DNA from: an uncultured Sutterella sp.
GTDB lineage: Bacteria > Pseudomonadota > Gammaproteobacteria > Burkholderiales > Burkholderiaceae_F
DNA: 64,000 nucleotides
Direction: 5' to 3'
Assembly (NCBI GenBank): GCA_900544345.1
Contig: UQUR01000003.1
Span: 62,001-126,000 of the forward strand
The translations under genes were made by a program, and so were the position numbers. Of the stretch, positions 6,977 through 15,715 are shown in pieces (the first letter of the stretch is position 1; every line of letters starts with the position of its first letter). The notes under the pieces were generated by a model. The model worked only from the letters and a program-made list of their open reading frames with translations, was not told where the DNA came from and ran no database searches.

Positions 6977-9100
6977 ATGCAACCTCGATTAATACTAAGA
7001 CGTTTTTATTCATTTTTTAAGTTTTCAATCTTGCTGTTGGGGACTTCAGTCGTGCTTGCGCCATCGGTACCCGCAAGTACCTCTTTTTTATCCCTGGATT
7101 CCAAAGTCTGGCAAAGCGAACAATTTGCAACTGATCCCCGTGTATTGGATTTTTTAAAAAAAGCTGAAGATACTGAAAAATTTCTCTTTTTTCAGGAAGC
7201 TTTTAATCGCCAAAAGTTAACCGACTTCAATCAGCCGGCTGACTTTTTAGGAGACGATTTTCCTTTAAAAAGTTATGTTTCCGCGTGGTCACTCCTCGCA
7301 CAATCAAAAGCAGAACCGGAAAACAAAAAACTGCAGTCGGACATTCAAACTTTTATTCAACAAAATAAGAACGATTACATTGCTGAAAGAGTCAGAACTG
7401 ACTGGTTATTGATGATGGCTCCTATTTGGCTCGAACAAAAACAATGGAAAACCTTTCAGAGCATCCGCTCGCAGCTTCAATGGAATAAGTTTGACAGCAC
7501 AATCGTTTGCTGGGATCTTCTACATCAAATTGACAGCAAGAAAAATCTTTCCAAAACCTTTGCTCAAGACACTTTAGAAATTATTAATTCTCCAAAATAT
7601 AAGGGCAATGCAGTCTGTAAAAAGGTTTCAACTGAGCTGATCAATAAAACTCCCTCCACCGCATTTACTCGTTTGGTTGTACTGATTCAGCAAGGCAGGA
7701 TTGCCGATGCCAGAGGGGTTCTTAATGTTTTAATCAGGAAAAAAAGACTGCCGGCACAGGCTTCACGGCTGGCTTTTAATCAGCCGTCGAAGTGGTACCG
7801 GGTTTACCGTCATAAACTTTCTCGTCAAAATAAACATGTACGATTGATTGCTGCTTATCGTCTGACATCGGTCAATATTGACTGGGCCGTACGGGTTGCA
7901 GAGTCAGTTCATGGCAAACTCAATAAAGCAGAAAGAAGTGCCCTGTGGGGTCGCCTCGGTTACGTTGCTGCCCTTTCGCACAACCCTAAAGCTCTTTCGT
8001 GGTATGACAGGGGCGGTGCTTCGGTCTGCTCAGGTCCATATAGTGCAACCCCAAAGGATTGTCTGGAATGGCGGGCTCGCGCGGCTTTAAGAGCCAAAGA
8101 CTGGAAAAAGCTCGACCGTTATATTGCAACAATGCCTGCCGGTCTGGCCAACGGTGATAACTGGAACTATTGGAGAGCAAGAGCATTAGCAGAAATCGGC
8201 CAAAAAGAGCGTGCTAAAAAATATTGGCAGCGAATTCAGTCTGTCAGAACTTTCTACGGCAAACTGGCAGCAGAGGCTTTGGGAAAACGCTTTTACTACA
8301 CAGGTAACGAAACTGTAGAGGCTACTTCAAAAGCCATTGATGCTGCCGGCAGGGTCCCGAGCTTAAAACGCGCACAAATGTTTTATGACCTTGGGCTCAT
8401 TGTCGAAGGCAATCGGGAGTGGCAATGGGGCATTCAAAAAATGACGGCTGCAGAACTTTTAGCTGCGGCCCAGTGGGCTGAGGAACAAAAATTCTTACAC
8501 CGGGCAATCAACACCGCTATCAAGGTCGCCGAGCGCTATCCGGTTAAACACGACTTGTTATACCCCAGACCTTTTGAAGATGAAATTGAAGATTACGCCG
8601 AGAGTGCCGAAATCGATGTTAACTGGGTGTATGGTCTTATGCGTCAGGAGTCGCGTTTCATTGCTGCTGCCCGCTCGAGTGTAGGAGCAAACGGTCTCAT
8701 GCAGATCATGCCCGCCACTGCAAAATGGATTGCCAAAGAGTTAGAGGTTGAAGACTTCAAGCCAGAAAAGATTTACGAAATTGAAACCAATATTTATTTC
8801 GGAACCGCCTACCTGAGATCTTTGTTAAATCGGTTGGGTAACAACATGATATTGGCGACTGCGGGATATAACGCGGGACCCAATCGGGCTAGCCGCTGGC
8901 AAAGTTCTCTCTCGTCAATCACCGAAGGTGCTATTTTTATTGAAACCATTCCCTTTACCGAAACTCGAAATTACGTGCAAAATGTTCTGGCTAACACCGT
9001 AGAATATGCTCACGAAGAAGGCCAGGAACTATCCTCATTTAGGCAATGGCTGGGTGATATTGATCCGGAAAATAAAACGACAGTTGAAGAGAATATCTGA
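6977..9100 (+). CDS. slt: Soluble lytic murein transglycosylase, Slt70 type
   Basis: Periplasmic enzyme cleaving peptidoglycan glycan strands to 1,6-anhydro-muropeptides. I chose ATG 6977 over the upstream TTG 6944 because the protein then starts MQPRLILRRFYSFFKF followed by a hydrophobic signal core ending near VPAS. 707 residues: a long alpha-helical superhelical region, then the C-terminal SLT domain with the catalytic Glu in RQESRF (about residue 558), GLMQIMPATA and TAGYNAGPNRASRW. Length and order match Slt70. It heads a unit with cca (2-bp gap), folB and ttcA. AmpG at 51.5-52.9 kb would import the products it releases. Confidence 0.93.
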   Translation: MQPRLILRRFYSFFKFSILLLGTSVVLAPSVPASTSFLSLDSKVWQSEQFATDPRVLDFLKKAEDTEKFLFFQEAFNRQKLTDFNQPADFLGDDFPLKSYVSAWSLLAQSKAEPENKKLQSDIQTFIQQNKNDYIAERVRTDWLLMMAPIWLEQKQWKTFQSIRSQLQWNKFDSTIVCWDLLHQIDSKKNLSKTFAQDTLEIINSPKYKGNAVCKKVSTELINKTPSTAFTRLVVLIQQGRIADARGVLNVLIRKKRLPAQASRLAFNQPSKWYRVYRHKLSRQNKHVRLIAAYRLTSVNIDWAVRVAESVHGKLNKAERSALWGRLGYVAALSHNPKALSWYDRGGASVCSGPYSATPKDCLEWRARAALRAKDWKKLDRYIATMPAGLANGDNWNYWRARALAEIGQKERAKKYWQRIQSVRTFYGKLAAEALGKRFYYTGNETVEATSKAIDAAGRVPSLKRAQMFYDLGLIVEGNREWQWGIQKMTAAELLAAAQWAEEQKFLHRAINTAIKVAERYPVKHDLLYPRPFEDEIEDYAESAEIDVNWVYGLMRQESRFIAAARSSVGANGLMQIMPATAKWIAKELEVEDFKPEKIYEIETNIYFGTAYLRSLLNRLGNNMILATAGYNAGPNRASRWQSSLSSITEGAIFIETIPFTETRNYVQNVLANTVEYAHEEGQELSSFRQWLGDIDPENKTTVEENI

Positions 9101-9102
9101 AT

Positions 9103-10197
9103 ATGCGTATTTATCTCGTCGGAGGTTATGTTCGTGACCTCTATCTCACTCGAGAACTCGGTTACCCGCAAGGAAAGGGCGACCGAGATTGGGTAGTTGT
9201 CGGTGCGACCGCCCGAGAGATGATCGAGCAGGGCTTTAAACAAGTCGGAAAAGATTTCCCTGTTTTTCTGCATCCTAAAACTCATGAAGAATACGCTCTT
9301 GCCCGAACAGAGCGAAAAGTGGCTCCGGGATATCACGGCTTTGTTTTCAATACCTCCTCGGAGGTGAGTCTTGAAGAGGACCTGAAGCGAAGAGACCTGA
9401 CTATCAACGCCATGGCGCTCGACGGAGAACATTTGATTGATCCCTACGGTGGACTTGAAGATATCCGTGCCAAGCGGCTTCGACATGTTTCGGAATCTTT
9501 TAAAGAAGATCCCGTTCGTATTCTGCGCATTGCCCGCTTTAACGCAAAACTGCCGGAATTTCAGATTGCTCCTGAAACACTTTCTTTGCTTCAAGAAATG
9601 GTCAATAACGGCGAGGCAGACAGCCTTGTGGCAGAAAGAGTTTTTCTGGAAATGAAAAAAGTCTTGAAAGAAAAAACGCCTTCCCGTTTTATTCATGTTT
9701 TAAAGACTTGCGGGTTGTGGCAAAGATTTTTTCACGATTTCCCAATCGACCAAAAAACGCTCGATCTGCTGGATCGCTCCGAAGAACTTAAAGAAGCAGA
9801 AAAATTTGCTCTTTTGACTGACTGTGAAAATGATACGAAAAAACTTCAGAGCTTTTTGGACACCTTCAAACCCAATAGCGAAATCTCCGACACCGTTTAC
9901 TTGTGGTCAAGGGTAAAAAACTTATTTTTTAAGACAGACTCGCATAGAGCTTTAAAACTTCTGGAAACCTGTGATGCTATGAGGCGACCCGAGCGCTTTC
10001 AAAGAATGCTTCACGTTGCTCAAAGGGTTTTTGAAATGGATACCGACCCTTGGATCAATGCTTTTAACCGAGTAAAGGCTATCGATTGCGCTAAAATCGC
10101 AGCTCGCTGCACTGATAAGTCATCTATTGCAAACGCCATTCACCAAGCGCGTCTAACCGCTATTGAGGAAAGCACCGCAAATGCCCTGGTACACTGA
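9103..10197 (+). CDS. cca: CCA tRNA nucleotidyltransferase with eroded HD domain
   Basis: Adds or repairs the 3' CCA of tRNAs. The class II head domain is intact: GGYVRD (7-12), the metal-binding DRD (27-29) and RRDLTINAM (96-104), then EDPVRILRIARF. Compared with E. coli Cca (about 412 residues) this protein has 364. The HD phosphohydrolase region is altered: where E. coli has FATLCHDLG this one has FALLTDCEN, and the HPEIDTGIHT stretch is absent. Nucleotidyl transfer should work while phosphohydrolase activity is probably lost. The start follows the slt stop after two bases. Confidence 0.92.
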   Translation: MRIYLVGGYVRDLYLTRELGYPQGKGDRDWVVVGATAREMIEQGFKQVGKDFPVFLHPKTHEEYALARTERKVAPGYHGFVFNTSSEVSLEEDLKRRDLTINAMALDGEHLIDPYGGLEDIRAKRLRHVSESFKEDPVRILRIARFNAKLPEFQIAPETLSLLQEMVNNGEADSLVAERVFLEMKKVLKEKTPSRFIHVLKTCGLWQRFFHDFPIDQKTLDLLDRSEELKEAEKFALLTDCENDTKKLQSFLDTFKPNSEISDTVYLWSRVKNLFFKTDSHRALKLLETCDAMRRPERFQRMLHVAQRVFEMDTDPWINAFNRVKAIDCAKIAARCTDKSSIANAIHQARLTAIEESTANALVH

Positions 10198-10564
10198 TCC
10201 TTCCCTGAGAAATTGCCGTCATATCATCATAAAAGATATCTGTAGAGATATGATGATCGGAGCCTATGAGCATGAAAAATTCAGTCCTCAACCGGTTATC
10301 CTCAATGTCGAGCTTTTTGTCAAAACCGGCTGTGAAGAGGATCGCTTGGAAAATGCCTATAACTATGACGAAGTGATCGAAACTGTAGACTCTGTCATAA
10401 AAAACGGTCATATCCAGCTTCAGGAGACGCTAGTTGACTGCGTTGCCAGCGGTTTACTGGAAAATCCGCTCGTTTACGCCGTACTGGTCAGAAGTGAAAA
10501 AACAAAAGCTTATGAGCTGGTAAAAAGTGCGGCTGTAGAAATTTTTAAGGTTCGCCATGATTGA
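10181..10564 (+). CDS. folB: Dihydroneopterin aldolase family protein
   Basis: FolB-type enzyme of folate synthesis (7,8-dihydroneopterin to 6-hydroxymethyl-dihydropterin and glycolaldehyde). 127 residues. Features are IKDICRDMMIGAYEHEKF (with the pterin-binding Glu region), the YNYDEVIETV segment and the Lys-containing RSEKTKAYE near the C-terminus. ATG 10181 was chosen because GAGGAA lies about ten bases upstream; it overlaps cca by 17 bp. A TTG 18 bases earlier is a longer alternative. FolX-like epimerases are close relatives, so the exact reaction is likely but not certain. It overlaps ttcA by 8 bp. Confidence 0.8.
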   Translation: MPWYTDPSLRNCRHIIIKDICRDMMIGAYEHEKFSPQPVILNVELFVKTGCEEDRLENAYNYDEVIETVDSVIKNGHIQLQETLVDCVASGLLENPLVYAVLVRSEKTKAYELVKSAAVEIFKVRHD

Positions 10565-11453
10565 TAAAGTCATCCCCATTATTAATGATAGAGATCTTCC
10601 CCCTTCGGTTTACGGTAGCGAAACGCCTGCCGAAGAGAAGAAAACAAAAAAGTCCGTCGCAGAGAAAAAAAATGAAAAACGAATTATGCGGCTTGCCGGA
10701 AAGGCAATCGCTGAATTCGGCATGATTGAAGGCGGCGATAAAGTCATGGTCTGTATATCCGGAGGTAAAGACAGTTATGTTTTGCTGGACGTACTGATGA
10801 AACTGCAAAAAAGAGCCCCAGTTCCGTTTGAACTGCTTGCTCTTAACGTTGATCAGCATTTACCCAACTTCCCTAAGGATGTTATTCCGAACTACCTGGA
10901 AAAAATTGGCGTTCCCTATCATATTGAGGATCAGGACACCTGGTCAATTGTCAAAAGGGTGATTCCGGAGGGGCGCAACGTCTGTTCGGTCTGTTCCCGA
11001 TTGCGCCGCGGCATTATTTATCGAGTTGCCAAAGAACTCGGCGTCACAAAAATTGCGCTCGGTCACCACATGGATGACATCGTCAGTACGCTGCTTCTGA
11101 ATATGTTCTACGGAGGAAGGCTCAAAGGCATGCCACCTATCCTCAGAAGTGATGACGGTCAAAACGTCATCATCAGACCGCTTGCATATGTTCGCGAGTA
11201 TGAAATCGAACGCTGGGTTAAATATCGCGATTACCCTATTATTTCCAAGGAAATATGCCGAAAAATTGAAAATAAAAAGCGAGCGGAAATCAAAGCACTC
11301 ATGCGCGAATGGGATCAAAAATACGACAGCCGAATTTATAACATCCTCATGAGTATGACACGCGTTGCTCCGTCACACTTAATGGATAAGTCTATCTACG
11401 ACTTTAAAGCCTTAATTCCCGATGCATTAAAAGACACAGATACAGAAAACTAA
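10557..11453 (+). CDS. ttcA: tRNA 2-thiocytidine synthetase TtcA, altered third cluster motif
   Basis: Thiolates cytidine 32 in tRNAs using ATP and a [4Fe-4S] cluster. 298 residues with an Arg/Lys-rich N-terminal extension. The PP-loop is SGGKDSY, the first cysteine pair is CSVCSRLRRG, and the ALGHHMDD and LNMFYGGRLKGMPP segments match TtcA. Downstream, where E. coli has PCNLCGSQ, this protein has SKEICRKI: one Cys is replaced by Lys and one is retained. The retained cysteine may supply the third cluster ligand. Last gene of the slt-cca-folB-ttcA unit; its stop overlaps the rsmI stop. Confidence 0.92.
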   Translation: MIDKVIPIINDRDLPPSVYGSETPAEEKKTKKSVAEKKNEKRIMRLAGKAIAEFGMIEGGDKVMVCISGGKDSYVLLDVLMKLQKRAPVPFELLALNVDQHLPNFPKDVIPNYLEKIGVPYHIEDQDTWSIVKRVIPEGRNVCSVCSRLRRGIIYRVAKELGVTKIALGHHMDDIVSTLLLNMFYGGRLKGMPPILRSDDGQNVIIRPLAYVREYEIERWVKYRDYPIISKEICRKIENKKRAEIKALMREWDQKYDSRIYNILMSMTRVAPSHLMDKSIYDFKALIPDALKDTDTEN

Positions 11454-12358
11454 GCATTTCCTTTTTGGGATAAAAGCCACTGATAGATGTCCTCACGGCT
11501 GCAACCGATAATTTTTGCAGCCGTGGCTGCCGCCTTAGAGCTGGGCATAGCCTGGGCAAGAGCTCTGATCCACTTTTTGTCTTTTTCTGTCAGTTCAAAT
11601 GTTTCCGAGCTTGGGGCAGCATCAACCAAAATGACATATTCTCCTCTGGGCTCATAGTTTTTTACCCATTCGGAGAGCTCCCGGGCTGTCAGTGCAGTAA
11701 AAGTTTCAAATTTTTTAGTAACTTCTCGGGCGATCACAAGGCGTCTTTGCGGTTGAGCTAAAGCGGCCAAGTCTTTTAGTACCTCTTTTATACGGTGCGG
11801 AGCCTCATACAAAACAAAACTATCCTTTTGACCGAGAAGAGCACTCAATTGTTCATGTCTGGCTTTCGCCTGCGGTGGTAAAAAACCCACAAAATGAAAA
11901 CCAGTCGGCTCTAGACCGGCAGCCGACAGAGCCGTAACAACAGCACTAGGGCCAGGAATTGGAATGACTCTATAACCATGACGAATCACTTCACGAACAA
12001 GTCGCGCACCCGGATCCGAAACTGCAGGGGTACCAGCATCGGTCACCATCGCAACTTTTTCGCCCTTTTGCAGACGTTCAATTATCATATGGGACTGAGC
12101 AATTTCATTGTGTTCCCGAACACTTACGGTAGGGACATTAATGGAGAAACGCTCCAAAAGCTTTTTGGTCTCTCGCGTATCTTCAGCTGCGATAATATCT
12201 GCGCCGGCAAGTACCCACAACGCCCTGAGCGTAATATCGGCAGCATTTCCGATCGGCAGGCCGACAATATACAGCGCGGCATCGGGAAGGGTTTGCGATT
12301 GAAGACCGGCCATTTGCATTAGCAACTGTTCCGACCATTGATTTAATTTGGATTGCAT
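11450..12358 (-). CDS. rsmI: 16S rRNA (cytidine-1402 2'-O)-methyltransferase
   Basis: SAM-dependent ribose methylation of C1402 in the ribosomal P site. About 302 residues. Family motifs are LYIVGLPIGNAADITLRAL, AAEDTRETKKLL, VTDAGTPAVSDPGARLV and PIPGPSAVVTALSAAGL, plus a basic/helical tail seen in longer RsmI proteins. The frame is open to 12556, but family conservation begins only near LPDAALY, so ATG 12358 (MQSKLNQW) or an internal Met about 13 codons later is the start. The first 66 codons of the open frame are antisense to the LpoA-like gene and were rejected. Confidence 0.93.
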   Translation of the reverse strand: MQSKLNQWSEQLLMQMAGLQSQTLPDAALYIVGLPIGNAADITLRALWVLAGADIIAAEDTRETKKLLERFSINVPTVSVREHNEIAQSHMIIERLQKGEKVAMVTDAGTPAVSDPGARLVREVIRHGYRVIPIPGPSAVVTALSAAGLEPTGFHFVGFLPPQAKARHEQLSALLGQKDSFVLYEAPHRIKEVLKDLAALAQPQRRLVIAREVTKKFETFTALTARELSEWVKNYEPRGEYVILVDAAPSSETFELTEKDKKWIRALAQAMPSSKAAATAAKIIGCSREDIYQWLLSQKGNA

Positions 12359-12359
12359 C

Positions 12360-13649
12360 GTGAGTACTCGTTTACTTGTTCGTGTTTTTTGTTTGGCTAT
12401 TGTAGCGAGCTTTAGTTCGCTAAGCTCAGCACAACCAGCGGTTTCATTCGCTGTTTCTGATACAAATTTTTCACCAATGGAAACAACGCCGCATATTCGA
12501 GGAAAAATTGCTGTCCTGATGCCTACAGTAGATAGCCCACTTAACGTATTTGCCAATTCTATCGTTCAAGGTATCCAAGCCGAAAACTCTGAGCAGCTTT
12601 CTCCTTTTGAAATTTTCTTATTACCCAGAAAAAATGGGCAAAATGCCTTATCTCATTTACAGGATGCTGCTTTGATGGGGGCCGTAGTCGCTATTGGCCC
12701 TATTAGTCGAGATGATGTGAACGAGATTTCTTCGCTACCTTTTTTACCACTGCCTGTTGTGGCTTTAAATTACCCTCAAAATGGTGTTACGTCACCGGAA
12801 TTGATGATGAATTACGCCTTATCGCAGGAAGAGGAGGCTAAGCAAATTGCGGCTATTGCCATTAAAGCATTGCCAATGAACGAAAACGGTACTGTTGCTC
12901 AAGTCGCCATTTTTGAAGCTGATGCTCCGCTTGAACATCGCATTGCAGATACATTTGCTCAGGAATTTCAAAAGTTTGCTATTCCCTATACCCGACAAAC
13001 ACTCACCGAAGAGCTCATGCAGCAGACTAAGCTCTATAGTTTGGATGACAGCCTCCTACCCAAGCCGCAGCTCGAAGCGTTACCTGATGCAACGGAAGAT
13101 CCTTACGCACACCAACGTGTAAAGCTCCGTAATCAAAGACTTTTATCGGAATATCGTGCCAAACTTGAATTTGAAGCAGCTCCCTATCAGGCGGCCTTTT
13201 TGGTGATGGATGCCAGAACTGCTGCACTCGTTAAACCTCGCTTACCTCGTACTGCCCGAGTTTGGGGGACCAGTATGATTAATCCGGGTGACACACAACA
13301 AAGTGCAGTAGCCTCTTTAACATACGACTTACAAAATGCAGGTTTTGTTGATTCGCCTCTTATCGTCCACTTTAACAGTGCCGATTTTAAAGCCAGTTTC
13401 GGAGTGTCAGCTCCAAATTCATTGCTTGAGCGTCGACTCTTTGCATTTGGTGTCGACTCATATCGTCTGGCCTGTGCTTGGATGAAATGGCAACCGGTCA
13501 TTAATATAGACGGAACGACCGGTAAACTGAGTTTTCAGCAAAGTCTTAGTGCCAACGTAGAACGTGTTGCTCAGCCGACTATTGTTTCTAATGGGAAAGT
13601 AGAAAGCGTAACCGCCGAAGAGCTTGCCCAACCTTTACAACGTCCTTAA
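12360..13649 (+). CDS. Penicillin-binding-protein activator, LpoA/YraM C-domain-like
   Basis: Divergent from rsmI exactly as yraM/lpoA is in E. coli, which supports the identification. The protein looks like the periplasmic-binding-protein-fold LppC domain: GKIAVLMPTVDSPLNVFANSIVQGI at the start of the mature part and a C-terminal YRLACAWMKW. It has 429 residues from GTG 12360, so the N-terminal TPR-like half of the 678-residue E. coli LpoA is missing. The signal peptide (STRLLVRVFCLAIVASFSSL) ends in SSAQP with no lipobox Cys at the cleavage site, so it looks secreted rather than lipid-anchored. Role (stimulating a peptidoglycan synthase) is inferred from the family. Confidence 0.78.
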   Translation: MSTRLLVRVFCLAIVASFSSLSSAQPAVSFAVSDTNFSPMETTPHIRGKIAVLMPTVDSPLNVFANSIVQGIQAENSEQLSPFEIFLLPRKNGQNALSHLQDAALMGAVVAIGPISRDDVNEISSLPFLPLPVVALNYPQNGVTSPELMMNYALSQEEEAKQIAAIAIKALPMNENGTVAQVAIFEADAPLEHRIADTFAQEFQKFAIPYTRQTLTEELMQQTKLYSLDDSLLPKPQLEALPDATEDPYAHQRVKLRNQRLLSEYRAKLEFEAAPYQAAFLVMDARTAALVKPRLPRTARVWGTSMINPGDTQQSAVASLTYDLQNAGFVDSPLIVHFNSADFKASFGVSAPNSLLERRLFAFGVDSYRLACAWMKWQPVINIDGTTGKLSFQQSLSANVERVAQPTIVSNGKVESVTAEELAQPLQRP

Positions 13650-13654
13650 TTTTT

Positions 13655-15487
13655 ATGACTACTTTTGTGACACTTCAGGCCGCTGAATTAGCTTTCGGCG
13701 ACCAGCCTCTTTTGGACCGTGCTGACTTAACCGTCACAGACGGTGAAAGAATCGGCATCATCGGCCGCAATGGTACCGGTAAAAGCTCACTTTTACGTGT
13801 CATAGCAGGCGCTGACAAACTCGATGACGGTACTAAAACCGTTATGGATGGCTTAGGGATCGCCTACGTTGAACAGGAACCCTTTCTACCCGAAGCCCAA
13901 ACCTTACGAGAATCTCTGATTTTGCGTGGAAAGTTACTTGAAGAAAACGATGAGCAAATCAAGTGGCGTCAAATTGCAAAACTAGACGAATATCTTCATC
14001 GCTTTGCGCTTAATGCAGAAAGACCGTTACACGGAGCCTCTGGAGGAGAGAAAAAAAGAGCAGCTTTAGCGCTGGCTTTTGCTCTCAATAAAGACCTTTT
14101 ACTTTTAGATGAGCCAACCAACCACTTGGATATTGACGCAATTTTAATTCTCGAAGAATTAATTAAAAATGAATATCGAGGTTCAAAATCCTTGATGGTT
14201 ATTACTCATGACAGAGCTTTTTTAGATTCTGTTAGCACTCGCATTATTGAGTTGGATCGAGGCATACTCAGAAGTTACCCTGGCAATTTCGATGACTATG
14301 AAAATCGTAAAGAGCAGGAGCTGGCTGCTGAAGATATTGCACGCAGAAAATTTGATAAATTTTGGGCTCAGGAAGAAGTCTGGATACGTAAAGGAATTGA
14401 AGCCCGAAGAACGAGAAACGAAGGTCGCGTAAGACGTCTGGAGCGTTTGCGTGAAGAGCGCGCCGCCAGACGGGATCGTTTAGGGCAAATTAATCTCAAT
14501 ATTGATGCCGGAATGAAAAGCGGCAAAATTGTTGCTGAGCTTGAAAGGGTAAGTTTGTCCTTCGGCGAAAAAGTTATCGTGAAAGACCTCGACTTTAAGT
14601 TGCTTCGCGGCGATCGCTTAGGTCTTGTCGGTCATAACGGTGTGGGTAAGAGCACATTGGTTTCTCTTATTTTGGGGAAGCGTCAACCTGAGAGCGGCAC
14701 CGTTAAACTGGGAACTAACCTCCAAATTGCTTACTTTGATCAATTGCGCGCACAATTAGATCCCCAAAAAACCGTTGCAGAAACAATCTCTCCAGGCAGT
14801 GAATGGATTGAAATCGGTGGCAGTAAAAAACACATAATGGCCTATCTCGGAGATTTTTTGTTCCCTCCTAGACGCGCCAATGTACCAGTATCCAATCTGT
14901 CTGGGGGCGAACGAAATCGCCTGCTATTGGCCCGTTTGTTTGCATTACCAGCCAATTTATTGGTACTTGACGAACCGACTAACGATCTGGACATTGATTC
15001 TCTTGAACTTTTAGAGCAGACGCTACAGACCTATCCGGGAACTTTAATCCTTGTCAGCCACGATCGACGCTTTTTGGACAATGTTGTCACTGAAGTTTTA
15101 GCACCTGAGGGTAACGGTTGTTGGAGAGAATACGTTGGGGGCTATTCAGATTGGCAACACTACAGACCAAAAATCGAGCCTGTGGCTAAAAAGGAGCTTT
15201 CTGCTGATAAAGTTGCCTCAAAAAAAACTAAATCCATCAAACTCAAATTAACATACAAAGAGAATAAGGAATTAGAAGCTTTGCCTGAACGCTTGATGGA
15301 GCTCGAAGCCGAACGTGACGAACTCATTTCATCCATGAATGCTCCAGACTATTACTCAAGTCACAATGCTCAGGATATCAAAAAGCAAACAGAGAAACTT
15401 CAAAATCTTGAAAGTGAGATTACTCAAGGGTATCAACGCTGGGAAGAACTTGAAAATAAAAAGGTGCTCTGCGAAAACAAAAAGTAA
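13655..15487 (+). CDS. uup: ABC-F ATPase Uup
   Basis: Cytoplasmic ABC-F protein without membrane domains; family members act on ribosomes or DNA structures. 610 residues with two ATPase domains: Walker A GRNGTGKSS and GHNGVGKST, signatures SGGEKKRAALA and SGGERNRLLLA, Walker B LLLLDEPTNHLDID and LLVLDEPTNDLDID. The C-terminal region (Lys-rich linker, then an ELEALPERLMELEAERDEL coiled coil) matches the Uup C-terminal domain rather than EttA. Begins 5 bp after the LpoA-like stop, so the two are probably cotranscribed. Confidence 0.9.
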   Translation: MTTFVTLQAAELAFGDQPLLDRADLTVTDGERIGIIGRNGTGKSSLLRVIAGADKLDDGTKTVMDGLGIAYVEQEPFLPEAQTLRESLILRGKLLEENDEQIKWRQIAKLDEYLHRFALNAERPLHGASGGEKKRAALALAFALNKDLLLLDEPTNHLDIDAILILEELIKNEYRGSKSLMVITHDRAFLDSVSTRIIELDRGILRSYPGNFDDYENRKEQELAAEDIARRKFDKFWAQEEVWIRKGIEARRTRNEGRVRRLERLREERAARRDRLGQINLNIDAGMKSGKIVAELERVSLSFGEKVIVKDLDFKLLRGDRLGLVGHNGVGKSTLVSLILGKRQPESGTVKLGTNLQIAYFDQLRAQLDPQKTVAETISPGSEWIEIGGSKKHIMAYLGDFLFPPRRANVPVSNLSGGERNRLLLARLFALPANLLVLDEPTNDLDIDSLELLEQTLQTYPGTLILVSHDRRFLDNVVTEVLAPEGNGCWREYVGGYSDWQHYRPKIEPVAKKELSADKVASKKTKSIKLKLTYKENKELEALPERLMELEAERDELISSMNAPDYYSSHNAQDIKKQTEKLQNLESEITQGYQRWEELENKKVLCENKK

Positions 15488-15645
15488 GAACTACTCTCAT
15501 TTATGAGTTCTGGAGTACTTCGAAATGGCTCCTCTTATCGTAGCCTTTGGTTAAAGTTTCCCCTGCATAATTTTTTACGGTCTGTATATGGCTGTTGAAA
15601 ATAGGATACAAAACAAAAAATAAAACTACTCGCCAAAAACTTAGC

Positions 15646-15692
15646 ACTAAAGACGAATCTTTAAGCTTAAAATAGGTCCGTCTTTAGTTTTT
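15646..15692 (+). terminator. Terminator-like hairpin in the leader of the acyl-CoA ligase gene
   Basis: ACTAAAGACG (15646-15655) pairs perfectly with CGTCTTTAGT (15679-15688) and TTTT follows. The loop contains the 12-base palindrome TTTAAGCTTAAA (15660-15671). It lies about 160 bp after uup and 24 bp before the GTG of the next gene, so it could end uup transcription, end a small RNA in the spacer, or act as an attenuator. The remaining spacer (15488-15645) has a weak CTCAT/ATGAG hairpin and no ORF I can support. Confidence 0.55.
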
Positions 15693-15715
15693 ACCTGTTT
15701 ATTCTGAGGTGAACC

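Noticed and set aside
9010..9696. 228-codon minus-strand open frame over slt/cca
   Set aside because: It lies antisense to strongly conserved Cca and Slt motifs and has no ribosome-binding site or family resemblance.
12359..12556. 66-codon N-terminal extension of rsmI
   Set aside because: RsmI family similarity starts after this part, and it is antisense to the signal peptide and early mature region of the LpoA-like gene.
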